Source: Polaribacter sp. IC066
Lineage (GTDB): Bacteria > Bacteroidota > Bacteroidia > Flavobacteriales > Flavobacteriaceae
Direction: 5' to 3'
Assembly: GCF_007997085.1 (NCBI RefSeq)
Contig: NZ_VORR01000013.1
Coordinates: 28,652-92,651, forward strand
Length of the DNA: 64,000 bases
Below the pieces are notes generated by a model. That model ran no database searches and was not told the origin of the DNA. It saw only the letters and a program-made list of their open reading frames with translations. The first letter of the stretch is position 1; each line of letters begins with the position of its first letter. Position numbers and translations under genes: made by a program. Of the stretch, positions 26,049-35,173 are shown in pieces.

Positions 26049-27773
26049 TTAATCTGTTCCAATTGTTTCTAAATCTTCGAACTTTTCTTTTGTAGGGATA
26101 AAAGTCTGTAATATAATTGCAATTCCCATTACCAAGGCACAGCCCAATAAATTGAGCCATAAATAAGGCAACCAATCTAACATAAAAACTGTAATAATTA
26201 ATATTTGTGTAATAACCGCTGCAATAAAGACCGCATTTCCTCTTACATATTTTACAAAAAATGCTAATAAGAAAATGCCTAAAACATTTCCATAAAATAT
26301 AGAACCAATAATATTGACTAACTGAATTAAATTATCGAATAAATTGGCTACGCAGGCCACAGAAATAGCAATAATTCCCCAAGCTAACGTAAACCATTTA
26401 GATGCTGTTACAAAATGCGCATCGCTTTTTTCTCCTTTTACATTTCTTTTGTATAAATCCATCGCGGTTGTGCTTGCCAACGCATTTAATTCTGATGCGG
26501 TAGATGACATTGCTGCAGATAAAATTACCGCTAATAAAAGTCCGATTAAACCTCTTGGTAAGTTATTTAAAATAAAATGAATAAACACATAATCTTTATC
26601 ATTCGATTCTATTTTATCCAACGTGTTTTCTTCATCAATTTTATCAATAATTATTTTTGATTTTACTTTTAAGGCTAAATCTCTTTCATTTAAATCTTGA
26701 ATTTGTTGTTTTTCCTCTAACTGAAAACCATCAATAAAAAGTGCTTTTTTACTGTTTTCTATTTGGATGTGTTCTTGCTCTAATGCCTTGTATTCATTAA
26801 CATACTTCGATTTTAAAACTTCTTCATTTGCGCCTGGATTAAAGTTTAATGGTGAAGGATTGAATTGATAAAACACAAAAACCATCACCCCAATTAGCAA
26901 AATAAAAAACTGCATGGGCACTTTTAACAATCCGTTAAAAATTAACCCTAATTGACTTTCTCGAACAGATTTCCCAGACAAATACCGTTGCACTTGACTT
27001 TGATCTGTTCCGAAATAAGACAACATTAAAAACGTTCCGCCTAAAATCCCTGTCCAAACGGTATATCGATTGCTTAAATCGAAAGAGAAATCTAACACTT
27101 CCATTTTGTTGCTTGCGCCAGCAATTTCTAATGCATTTGTAAACGTAATATTTTCTGGAAGCTGACTCATAATCATGATAAATGCAATGAGCATTCCTAC
27201 AAAAATGATAATCATTTGCTGCTTTTGTGTTACGTTTACCGCTTTTGTTCCTCCAGAAACGGTGTAAATAATCACTAAAAAACCGATAATAATATTTAAA
27301 GTTAACAAATCCCAACCTAATACTGCACTTAAAATAATTGCTGGCGCAAAAATGGTAATTCCGGCTGCCAACCCACGCTGAATTAAAAATAAAATCGCTG
27401 CTAAACTTCTGGTTTTCAGATCGAATCTTCCTTCTAAAAATTCATACGCTGTGTACACTTTTAACTTGTGATAAATAGGAATAAAAACCACACAAATAAT
27501 CACCATTGCAATGGGCAATCCGAAGTAAAACTGAACAAAACCCATTCCGCTATGAAACGCCTGTCCTGGCGTTGATAAAAATGTAATTGCACTTGCCTGT
27601 GTTGCCATCACAGACAAACCGATTGTCCACCATTTAGAATCGCTTCCGCCTTTTATATAGTCGGTAACGTTCGCATTTTTTCTAGTTACGTAAGTTCCAT
27701 AACCGACAATAAAAAGTAAGGTTACTGTTAAAATACTCCAATCTACAGCGTGTAATTTGCTTTCTATTTCCAT
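26049..27773 (-). CDS. Sodium:solute symporter (SSS family)
   Basis: A 574-residue integral membrane protein with about 13 transmembrane helices, beginning with one near residues 13-32 (SILTVTLLFIVGYGTYVTRK). The SSS features GGSDSKWWTIGLSVMATQAS and ITFLSTPGQAFHSGMGFVQF lie in the first helices. A cytoplasmic charged insertion occupies about residues 315-385, and SSTASELNALASTTAMDLYK is the conserved helix-8-region motif. It uses the sodium gradient to import a solute such as a sugar, sialic acid or amino acid. The gene begins four bases after a 35-residue membrane-peptide gene and is followed by a Gfo/Idh/MocA gene. Confidence 0.93.
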   Translation of the reverse strand: MEIESKLHAVDWSILTVTLLFIVGYGTYVTRKNANVTDYIKGGSDSKWWTIGLSVMATQASAITFLSTPGQAFHSGMGFVQFYFGLPIAMVIICVVFIPIYHKLKVYTAYEFLEGRFDLKTRSLAAILFLIQRGLAAGITIFAPAIILSAVLGWDLLTLNIIIGFLVIIYTVSGGTKAVNVTQKQQMIIIFVGMLIAFIMIMSQLPENITFTNALEIAGASNKMEVLDFSFDLSNRYTVWTGILGGTFLMLSYFGTDQSQVQRYLSGKSVRESQLGLIFNGLLKVPMQFFILLIGVMVFVFYQFNPSPLNFNPGANEEVLKSKYVNEYKALEQEHIQIENSKKALFIDGFQLEEKQQIQDLNERDLALKVKSKIIIDKIDEENTLDKIESNDKDYVFIHFILNNLPRGLIGLLLAVILSAAMSSTASELNALASTTAMDLYKRNVKGEKSDAHFVTASKWFTLAWGIIAISVACVANLFDNLIQLVNIIGSIFYGNVLGIFLLAFFVKYVRGNAVFIAAVITQILIITVFMLDWLPYLWLNLLGCALVMGIAIILQTFIPTKEKFEDLETIGTD

Positions 27774-27777
27774 AAAA

Positions 27778-27885
27778 TTAAACTGTAAAATAATTGGTTA
27801 TAAAATAAAAAGCAATAATATACGCTATGTTAGCTACTAAAACCAGTGTATATTCTTTTTTCCAAGTGTATTTTTGATTTTTCAT
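27778..27885 (-). CDS. 35-residue single-helix membrane protein upstream of the SSS symporter
   Basis: The reverse strand has ATG at 27885 and TAA at 27778, encoding MKNQKYTWKKEYTLVLVANI followed by AYIIAFYFITNYFTV. The layout is a basic, aromatic N-terminus (WKKEY) then a single transmembrane helix. The stop is four bases before the symporter ATG, so the two must be co-transcribed. Tiny membrane subunits encoded just before SSS transporters exist (for example the larger DUF4212 small subunits), which makes a symporter accessory protein a reasonable inference. The codon choice is ordinary. It is too short for routine gene callers. Confidence 0.65.
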   Translation of the reverse strand: MKNQKYTWKKEYTLVLVANIAYIIAFYFITNYFTV

Positions 27886-28203
27886 TTTTACCTTTTTTTT
27901 GAAGCTATTTTCTGCTTGTACTACATCCTAAAATTATTTAAAGCAATTTCTTTTTAACTATATTGTACCAATTAAAATTTTACGGTCTGATGTTGCAATC
28001 TCTAATTTAAAAGCAGCTATATTTTTTCATTAACAATTAAAAAAATGCCGTTTAACCCAAGCTTAAACTTTTTTGCTACTTCAAATAATCTTTAAAATAG
28101 CCATTGTATAAAAGCTATTTATTTCTGAATTGCTGACTTCGCAGAAACCACAAAACAATTATATGCTCAAAGTTTATAATTTTGATTACCTAGAACTTTA
28201 TGG
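27886..28203. other. Intergenic stretch, nothing recognised
   Basis: The 318 bases between the small membrane-protein gene and the PIG-L gene contain no coding frame, repeat or perfect -7 box that I can see. The promoter for the symporter operon must lie here but is not obvious. Confidence 0.5.
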
Positions 28204-30693
28204 TTACTTTTTTTTGCCAACAGACAGCATATTTGCGAACAATCTATACGCTCCAGACACTCCTGCTGGTAATTCTCTAAAAAAACTTAAACCGGTATAC
28301 ATATAATTCCCTTTGCCGTATTTTGCAATTAATAAACTTCCGCTTTTTGGCAATTCGCCTTTATCATACATCGATAAAATAGGTGTAAAGTTTTCATCCC
28401 AAGCATCCGGAAAATACAAACCTCTTTCTTGCACCCAACCTTTAAAATCTTCTTCGGTAATTTTATTAGGAAAATTTAATAATTCGTGACTTTGGTCTAA
28501 AATAAACACATTAGAAAGCTCATCGGTAACTCGATCTCTAGATAATCTTAATTTAAAAGGCGCATCTACATCTACACCTCTATTGGTGTTGTATTGCACA
28601 ATCATATTTCCCCCATTTTTAACATATTCTAACAGAAATTTTTGCTTAAATTTTAATTCCTCTACAACATTGTACGCTCTAATTCCTAATACAATAGCAT
28701 CAAATTTCTTTAAATTTGTTGCATTAATTTCTAACGGATTGATCTCTACAACATTGTAACCAATTTGGCGTAAACTTTCTGGAACAGCATCTCCTGCACC
28801 TTTTATATACCCAATTTTATCGCCTACTTTCTTAATGTTTAAACGCACTATTTTGGCCTCTGAAATTAACAAAACAGACTGTTTAGGAATATGGCTATAA
28901 TTAATTTCTACCAATTCTTTTGTATAATTTTTTCCGTTTGATGTTGCTACTACTTTTAATTTCCCCACAGATTCATTTTTGGGCGCTGTGACTAAAAAAT
29001 CGATGGTTTGTTGATCGTTTTTCTGTTCAATATTAAAAACCTTTTCACTGGGCGTAATCTGCCAATTTTCTGGAACCTGTAATGTTACGATACCCGACGT
29101 AAAATTTGCGCCAGCTTTTACAACAACACTTACTTTTTTAGGCATTTCATCAGCAAAAATAAGTACCTTATTCTTTAATTTTGTGGTGATTAAAGGCATA
29201 ATTTGAAAAGGTTCATAAATTTCTCCTTTATCGCTTTCGGCATACCTTCTTACTACATCTTTCGTAATAGTAATCGGAATTCCTTCCATCACCAAATTAA
29301 AATCTATTTTGGCCGGTCTTGGCGTTTCTGGCATGCCAATTAATAAGGGATTGCTAACGGTATACATTCCTAATTCTGAAGGTTCTCTTAACCAATAAGG
29401 ATCTGAATATTGGTCTGTTTCAAGCGTGATTGTCTCCTTAAACTCATTTTTTTTATTGTCAGAGAGCGTAGCTTCTTTTACAAATCTTTTTTTATCAATT
29501 TTAGATTCAATAGACGCTAAAACCATCGCAACGTCACTTCTATTTAATACTTCAAAATTAACATCCATATTAGAATTTGGTGTTCCGCTTGCACTACTTG
29601 CAGAGACCTCTAAATACAACCCGGCGCAGGCTTCGATAATTTCTTTAATTTGAGTTTCTTTAATTTTTCGCCAATGTGAATCTTCCAATAACTCTATTTT
29701 TTGATATGCCTTTAATAATTTTACAATGTGTTTAGACGGATTCACAAAATCGAAATTTTCTTCAATATCATATAAAATATCGCCAATTTCTCCGCCACCT
29801 TTAATGCGATTCCAAGTAGTATTAATACCCGAAAATATATCGTTCGAATCCTTTAAAGTATCACCCTTTAAAAATTTTAAATATTCCGTTTGCGCACCTC
29901 TTGTGGTTACTCGCCCAAAACCTTGACATAAATGCTGACTACTTGCCATAGACGCTAACTCATTATTAGACAAGCCTTTTAACGGATAATATACACCAAC
30001 ATTTAGTTTTGTGAAATCTTTAGAGGCGATTTCGAATGCAGTATTATCGCCGTAAAACCAAGAAGATGTATTGAAAAACAGACGCTTTGGCTTCCATAAA
30101 CTCGTATTTTCTAATTGAGCATTGTATTTTGTACTATCGTTTGCCATTTCAAAAGCTTCTACACTTAACATGGCAGAACTGGTATGATGACCATGCGTTG
30201 TACCTGGAGTTTCATGATTAAAACGATTGATAATTACATCGGGCTTAAAATTTCTAATTGCCCAAACCACATCACTCAAAACCTTTTCTTTGTTCCAAAT
30301 TTTAAGCGTTTCGTCTGGATGTTTCGAGTAGCCAAAATCATTAGCTCGTGTAAAAAACTGCTCGCCACCATCAATATTTCTGGCCGCCAACAATTCTTGC
30401 GTTCTAATAACCCCTAACAATTCTCTAATTTCTGGGCCAATTAAATTCTGACCTCCATCTCCTCTTGTTAAAGATAAATAGCCAGTTCTTGCTTTCACTT
30501 TATTTGATAAATAAGCAATTAAACGTGTGTTTTCGTCATCTGGATGCGCCGCAATGTAGAGCGCTGTTCCTAAAAAATTAAGTTTTTGAATTTTCTCATA
30601 AATCTCATTAGACGTTAATTTTTGAGGTTCTTGAGCAAATATTGAAGTTGAAATCAATAAAAAAACAGCTGTAAAGAGTAAAAATTTCTTCAT
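28204..30693 (-). CDS. Secreted PIG-L family N-acetylglucosaminyl deacetylase-like protein
   Basis: An 829-residue protein with a signal peptide (MKKFLLFTAVFLLISTSIFA, cleavage near residue 20). The PIG-L zinc-hydrolase domain follows, with AAHPDDENTRLIAYLS (AHPDDE at 49-54) and the distal His motif THGHHTSS. A long beta-rich middle section (about 380-620) includes a NEW3-type segment (LQVPENWQITPSE). The final 200 residues resemble a ThuA/glutamine-amidotransferase-like domain (FDAIVLGIRAYNV, then YVKNGGNMIVQYN). PIG-L enzymes deacetylate GlcNAc-containing substrates, so extracellular glycan processing is likely. The start is moved 36 bases downstream of the longest frame to the signal peptide Met. 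Confidence 0.85.
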   Translation of the reverse strand: MKKFLLFTAVFLLISTSIFAQEPQKLTSNEIYEKIQKLNFLGTALYIAAHPDDENTRLIAYLSNKVKARTGYLSLTRGDGGQNLIGPEIRELLGVIRTQELLAARNIDGGEQFFTRANDFGYSKHPDETLKIWNKEKVLSDVVWAIRNFKPDVIINRFNHETPGTTHGHHTSSAMLSVEAFEMANDSTKYNAQLENTSLWKPKRLFFNTSSWFYGDNTAFEIASKDFTKLNVGVYYPLKGLSNNELASMASSQHLCQGFGRVTTRGAQTEYLKFLKGDTLKDSNDIFSGINTTWNRIKGGGEIGDILYDIEENFDFVNPSKHIVKLLKAYQKIELLEDSHWRKIKETQIKEIIEACAGLYLEVSASSASGTPNSNMDVNFEVLNRSDVAMVLASIESKIDKKRFVKEATLSDNKKNEFKETITLETDQYSDPYWLREPSELGMYTVSNPLLIGMPETPRPAKIDFNLVMEGIPITITKDVVRRYAESDKGEIYEPFQIMPLITTKLKNKVLIFADEMPKKVSVVVKAGANFTSGIVTLQVPENWQITPSEKVFNIEQKNDQQTIDFLVTAPKNESVGKLKVVATSNGKNYTKELVEINYSHIPKQSVLLISEAKIVRLNIKKVGDKIGYIKGAGDAVPESLRQIGYNVVEINPLEINATNLKKFDAIVLGIRAYNVVEELKFKQKFLLEYVKNGGNMIVQYNTNRGVDVDAPFKLRLSRDRVTDELSNVFILDQSHELLNFPNKITEEDFKGWVQERGLYFPDAWDENFTPILSMYDKGELPKSGSLLIAKYGKGNYMYTGLSFFRELPAGVSGAYRLFANMLSVGKKK

Positions 30694-30803
30694 ATATAAA
30701 GTAGTCAATTTTTGTTGAGTTGGTCGCAATTTAAACCTATATAAAGCTTTTTGTTTGCGCTCAAAAAAACAATTAGTATGTTCTTGTGGATTATCACCAA
30801 AAA

Positions 30804-30811
30804 CAAATGTA
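30804..30811 (-). promoter_or_regulatory. Candidate promoter -7 box of the PIG-L gene
   Basis: The reverse strand reads TACATTTG (perfect TAnnTTTG), about 110 bases before the PIG-L ATG, implying a leader of about 100 nucleotides. Confidence 0.45.
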
Positions 30812-30923
30812 GTTTTTTTGAATCAAAAATTGGTTTGTTAACATAATTATAACATTTTAAAAACCTTAAAAACAATGGTCATAACCTGTTGATAAATTAA
30901 TTTTTAAAATCGCTAATTAACAT

Positions 30924-30931
30924 TATATTTG
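30924..30931 (+). promoter_or_regulatory. Promoter -7 box of dnaN
   Basis: TATATTTG is a perfect -7 element 26 bases before the dnaN ATG. Confidence 0.65.
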
Positions 30932-30957
30932 TAAGACTAATTAAGAAAAGAAAGTAA

Positions 30958-32076
30958 ATGAAATTTATTGTATCAAGTTCGCAATTATTAAAACAATTAC
31001 AAGTTTTAGGCGGCGTTATAAATAGCAACAATACCTTACCAATTTTAGACAATTTTTTGTTTGAATTGTCTGAAAATCAACTAAAAGTTTCTGCATCAGA
31101 TTTAGAAACAACTATGAGTTCTGTAGTAGATGTAGAGAGTGATAGCAGTGCTTCTATAGCTGTTTCTGCGCGTTTATTACTAGATACTTTAAAAACGTTT
31201 CCAGACCAACCCTTAACCTTCAAAACCGAAGGTGATAACACCATAGAAATTAGTTCTGATCAGGGTAAATATGATATGGCTTATTTTAGTGGAGACGAGT
31301 TTCCGAAAGCGGTTTCTTTGCCTTCACCAAGTACAACCGTTGTGCCTGCTCATATTTTAGGAACTGCTATTTCTAAAACAATCTTTGCTGCCGGAAATGA
31401 TGATTTGCGCCCCGTAATGAGTGGTGTATTTTTTCAATTTAGTTCACAAAGCTTAACTTTTGTGGCAACAGATGCACACAAATTAGTGAAATATTCTAGA
31501 ACAGACGTAACTGCAGATCAAACAGCAGAGTTTATTATGCCAAAAAAACCTTTAAATTTATTAAAAGGAATTTTAGGCGGATCTGAAAGCGATGTAACAA
31601 TCGAATATAATGACGCTAACGCAAAATTTACGTTTGATAATGTGGTTTTGGTGTGTCGTTTAATCGACGGAAAATATCCTAACTACGAAGCGGTAATTCC
31701 AAAAGAGAATCCGAATAAATTAACAGTAGATAGAGCTTCTTTCTTAAATTCTGTAAGACGTGTTTCTATTTTCTCTAGTAAAACTACGCATCAAATTCGT
31801 TTAAAAATGGCGGGCACAGAACTAAATATTTCTGCGGAAGATTTAGATTTTGCTAACAAAGCAGATGAACGTTTAAGTTGTGATTATCAAGGTGATGATA
31901 TGCAGATTGGCTTCAACTCTCGTTTTTTAAGCGAAATGCTAAACAATTTAAGTTCTAACGAAGTACTCATTGAAATGTCTTTGCCTAACAGAGCAGGAAT
32001 TTTAACGCCTATTGATGGTACCGATGAGGGTGAAAAAGTGACGATGTTAGTGATGCCCGTGATGTTGAATAGCTAA
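30958..32076 (+). CDS. dnaN: DNA polymerase III subunit beta (sliding clamp)
   Basis: A 372-residue beta clamp. It starts MKFIVSSSQLLKQLQVLGGV with NTLPILDNFLFEL, the classic N-terminal pattern. The three clamp domains follow, with FAAGNDDLRPVMSGVFFQF and FVATDAHKLVKYSR in domain 2, VCRLIDGKYPNYEAVIPKEN at its end, and a C-terminal LVMPVMLNS (the MPM-x-L peptide-binding end). The dimeric ring tethers replicative and repair polymerases to DNA. The gene is not next to dnaA here, which is common in Bacteroidota. A hairpin terminator follows at 32105. Confidence 0.98.
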   Translation: MKFIVSSSQLLKQLQVLGGVINSNNTLPILDNFLFELSENQLKVSASDLETTMSSVVDVESDSSASIAVSARLLLDTLKTFPDQPLTFKTEGDNTIEISSDQGKYDMAYFSGDEFPKAVSLPSPSTTVVPAHILGTAISKTIFAAGNDDLRPVMSGVFFQFSSQSLTFVATDAHKLVKYSRTDVTADQTAEFIMPKKPLNLLKGILGGSESDVTIEYNDANAKFTFDNVVLVCRLIDGKYPNYEAVIPKENPNKLTVDRASFLNSVRRVSIFSSKTTHQIRLKMAGTELNISAEDLDFANKADERLSCDYQGDDMQIGFNSRFLSEMLNNLSSNEVLIEMSLPNRAGILTPIDGTDEGEKVTMLVMPVMLNS

Positions 32077-32104
32077 TACGTGAATCACATAAAATATAAA
32101 ACAG

Positions 32105-32130
32105 AGAGCATCATTTAATTATGATGCTTT
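32105..32130 (+). terminator. Terminator of dnaN
   Basis: AGCATCAT and ATGATGCT form an 8-bp stem with a TTAATT loop, extendable by a G-U and an A-U pair, followed by TTTCTTTGTTT about 30 bases after the dnaN stop. Confidence 0.7.
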
Positions 32131-32328
32131 CTTTGTTTATAAATATCTGATGTTCTGCTTTCTAAAAATACAGTTATCCACTATCTTTAAAAAAAATATT
32201 ATTCTTTTAATAAAGAACTGATTAAAAATAATTTAGAGAATATGATTAATTAACACTCAAATAATAAAATTATATTTTTCATAAAATAGCCATGAGGGAG
32301 TTTCAAAATTGTTGAAAAATTAAAAAAT

Positions 32329-34989
32329 ATGGAAACACTAAAAATATTCAAATGCTTTATTTCTTCGCCAGGGGATTGCGAAAAAGAAAGAGAAATTTGC
32401 CAAACTATAATTAATAGAATAAATTCAGGTTTAGCTAGACACCTTAGAGTGAATTTCCAGCTCTTTATGTGGGAGTATGATATCTTACCAGACATGGGGA
32501 AAAATGGCCAAGAAATCATTGATGAGTACATTAAAAAATCAAATTATGATATTTTCATAGGAATAATGAAAAACAGGTTTGGTCATCCTACAAAAAAAGC
32601 AGGAAGTGGAACTCAACATGAATTTAATGATGCGCTTGAACGTAAAAAAAGCTCTCAAAATTCAGTACCAAGAATTATATTCTTTTTTGGTAAAGAAAAT
32701 GTTGATTTGAATAATCCAAACATTGAGGAAATTTTTGAACAACATAAAAAAGTGAAACGATTTAAGACAGATATCAGTAGGAATGGAATTTATATTGATT
32801 TTAAATCTGTTAATGAATTTGAACAAAAATTAGAAGACAAACTGAACTTGTTTATTTCTGAATACTCACCATTAAGTAATCCAACTGAAAAGCTAAAGGA
32901 GGTAGACGTAGTGCTAAAGCGACTTGAAGAGGATTTAAATGAATCACTTAAAACTTATAATGAAAAAAGCCCAATTTGGATTAATCCAATTATAAGTACT
33001 AAACGCAAAGTGCCTGCTAATCCGTCAAAAAATGAAGAAAATAAAATTGATTTAGAATCTTTTATTGAAAACCCTAGTAATATCATTATTAAAGCTCCTT
33101 CAGAATTTGGTTTAACTTCATTAGCACATTATTTAAAATTGAATGCATGGAAAGCTGGTAAAACTTTTGTTTACATTGATGCTAAAAAAACTAAAAAGCA
33201 TAAAATTGTAAAGGAGATTCCGAGAGAGACTGAAAATTATTATTTTAAAAAAATCAATAGTATTGATTGTATTATATTAGATTCTGTTTGTTTTGAAGAA
33301 AATGGTATCATGCAGATGATAAAAAACATCTGTGATGAATATAAAAATACTCCTATCATTCTTCTCAATACTCTGGATAATAATTTTTTCCTTAAATCAA
33401 ATGAAGATGATAAAGTTGAAATAAGAAGGAAGTTTACTTCATTATACTTGCTCCCTTTGCCACAAACAGAAGTTAGAAAAATTGTTACAACATATGCCAA
33501 ATCAAAATCGTTTATTGAAGATACTGAAACTACTCTATTGAAAGTTACTAGGGACTTAGAAACCCTTAACATGCATAGAACAGCTAAAAACTGTATTTCG
33601 ATTTTGAGAGCAAGTTCACAAATGATTGATGAATATGGTCCTGTCAATAGAACAAAGTTATTAGAAACGATTTTAAATGGAGTTTTTCAAGACTACGAGT
33701 TACCGACATACCACGAAGAAAAGCCCGATGTAAAAGATTGTAGCTTTGTTTTAGGATATTTATGTGAGTTACTAGTTTTAAGAAAAGATTTCGAATTTAG
33801 TGACTCTTTTTTTAAAGAAAAGCTAACTAAATTCTGTAACGACCATTTCATTACACTTGATTTAAATTATCTATTAAATGCCTTGAAGGATAATTCCATC
33901 ATAGGAAGCACAGGGTCACACTCACACTATTTTAAAAACTCTTACTGGGTTTTCTATTTTATTGCACAAAGAATGAATATGAATCCTAAATTCCGAGAAA
34001 CAATTTATCGAGATAAAAAATATATTGATTATCCTGAAATAATTGAGTTTTATACTGGAATTGATAGAAATAAAGAAGATGCTCTGATTGTATTAAGCAA
34101 AGATTTGGAAGATACTTTACAAACAGTCAAATCAAAAGTCAATATACCAAATGAATTAAACCCCTTCAAATCAATTCAGTGGAACCCTGACATTCCTACT
34201 TTAGAAAAAGAAGAAGCAAAAATTGGAGAAAATGTGATTACTTCTGGTTTACCTGATGAAGTAAAAGATAAATATGAAGATAAAAATTACAACCAAACAA
34301 AACCTTATAACCAAGTAATCAATTCTGTAATGAGGGATTATTCTATCTTAATTTTAATGCGTCAAATTTCAGCAACTTCGAGGGCCTTAAGGAATAGTGA
34401 TTTTGTTAATGACACAAACCTTAAAAAAGAGTTGTTAAATAAAATTACTGAAGGATGGAATGAAATTAATAAATTATTAATTGTACTATCGCCATTACTT
34501 GCAGATAAAGGAAATGTAACATTCGAAGGAGCAAGCTTCAGTCTAAATGAAGATGATTTTAAAATATCTAATCCTGTTCAAAAAAGAATGGCTGTATTGT
34601 TAGCTCTGCCATCAAATATTGTTAGATTTTTCAAAGATGATATATATTCTGCTAAAATTGGGCCGCTTTTAATCGACAAAGCTGTGAATGAATCTAATAG
34701 TTTAATTAAGCACGAACTTATGACATTGATAACAGCGGAAAGACCAAAAAACTGGCGCATAGTAATTGATAGCTATATTGTAAACCTCGATAAGAATTCT
34801 TATTTCCTTTCTGATCTATTAATTGTATTAAATTTCAATATTGATTTCAAAGCAACAGAAATAGAAGATATTAAAACATTAAAAATGTTAGCTCAAAAAT
34901 GTAGAGCTAAACACTTGTTAAAAATCAACAATCCTGATATTGGATCAATTAATCGCCTTAAAAAATTGGAAAGTGGATCAAAATATTGA
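32329..34989 (+). CDS. DUF4062 domain + STAND-like NTPase protein (candidate defence/signalling)
   Basis: An 886-residue cytosolic protein. Residues 5-178 are a DUF4062 domain: LKIFKCFISSPGDCEKEREI, FMWEYDILPDMGKNGQEIID, DIFIGIMKNRFG and GTQHEF. DUF4062 is TIR-like and common at the N-terminus of large signalling NTPases. A linker precedes an NTPase-like region. Its Walker A position reads IIIKAPSEFGLTSLAHYL (256-265), with Leu262 where Lys is expected, and its Walker B-like strand is SIDCIILDSVC at 311-321. TLNMHRTAKNCISILRA (412-428) and NSYWVFYFIAQRM resemble the winged-helix and downstream helical parts of STAND proteins. The C-terminal 330 residues are helical and unrecognised. It is a single gene between two terminators, separating two unrelated genes, which suggests an acquired module. 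Confidence 0.7.
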   Translation: METLKIFKCFISSPGDCEKEREICQTIINRINSGLARHLRVNFQLFMWEYDILPDMGKNGQEIIDEYIKKSNYDIFIGIMKNRFGHPTKKAGSGTQHEFNDALERKKSSQNSVPRIIFFFGKENVDLNNPNIEEIFEQHKKVKRFKTDISRNGIYIDFKSVNEFEQKLEDKLNLFISEYSPLSNPTEKLKEVDVVLKRLEEDLNESLKTYNEKSPIWINPIISTKRKVPANPSKNEENKIDLESFIENPSNIIIKAPSEFGLTSLAHYLKLNAWKAGKTFVYIDAKKTKKHKIVKEIPRETENYYFKKINSIDCIILDSVCFEENGIMQMIKNICDEYKNTPIILLNTLDNNFFLKSNEDDKVEIRRKFTSLYLLPLPQTEVRKIVTTYAKSKSFIEDTETTLLKVTRDLETLNMHRTAKNCISILRASSQMIDEYGPVNRTKLLETILNGVFQDYELPTYHEEKPDVKDCSFVLGYLCELLVLRKDFEFSDSFFKEKLTKFCNDHFITLDLNYLLNALKDNSIIGSTGSHSHYFKNSYWVFYFIAQRMNMNPKFRETIYRDKKYIDYPEIIEFYTGIDRNKEDALIVLSKDLEDTLQTVKSKVNIPNELNPFKSIQWNPDIPTLEKEEAKIGENVITSGLPDEVKDKYEDKNYNQTKPYNQVINSVMRDYSILILMRQISATSRALRNSDFVNDTNLKKELLNKITEGWNEINKLLIVLSPLLADKGNVTFEGASFSLNEDDFKISNPVQKRMAVLLALPSNIVRFFKDDIYSAKIGPLLIDKAVNESNSLIKHELMTLITAERPKNWRIVIDSYIVNLDKNSYFLSDLLIVLNFNIDFKATEIEDIKTLKMLAQKCRAKHLLKINNPDIGSINRLKKLESGSKY

Positions 34990-35111
34990 TTTATGAAAAT
35001 TAGGTTATATACTAATCATTTATTTGTAATATTATTAGGCTTATCTGTCTGACTAAAACTAATTGACATTTTAACATTAGTTTGAATCATTAAATTGTAA
35101 GTTTATTTAAT

Positions 35112-35157
35112 AAAAACCCAATAGTTCTGAAACTAGTTCGGAACCTTTGAGGTTTTT
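35112..35157 (+). terminator. Terminator after the DUF4062 gene
   Basis: AAAAACC (35112-35118) pairs with GGTTTTT (35151-35157). An inner 8-bp hairpin (GTTCTGAA/TTCGGAAC, one G-U) stacks inside. The structure ends in a T-run, 120 bases after the DUF4062 stop and just before the Memo-like gene. Confidence 0.65.
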
Positions 35158-35173
35158 TAGTTACTTTTAAATC

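Noticed and set aside
32077..35173. att-like direct repeats around the DUF4062 gene
   Set aside because: I compared the flanks by eye and found no convincing repeat, and no integrase or tRNA gene is nearby.
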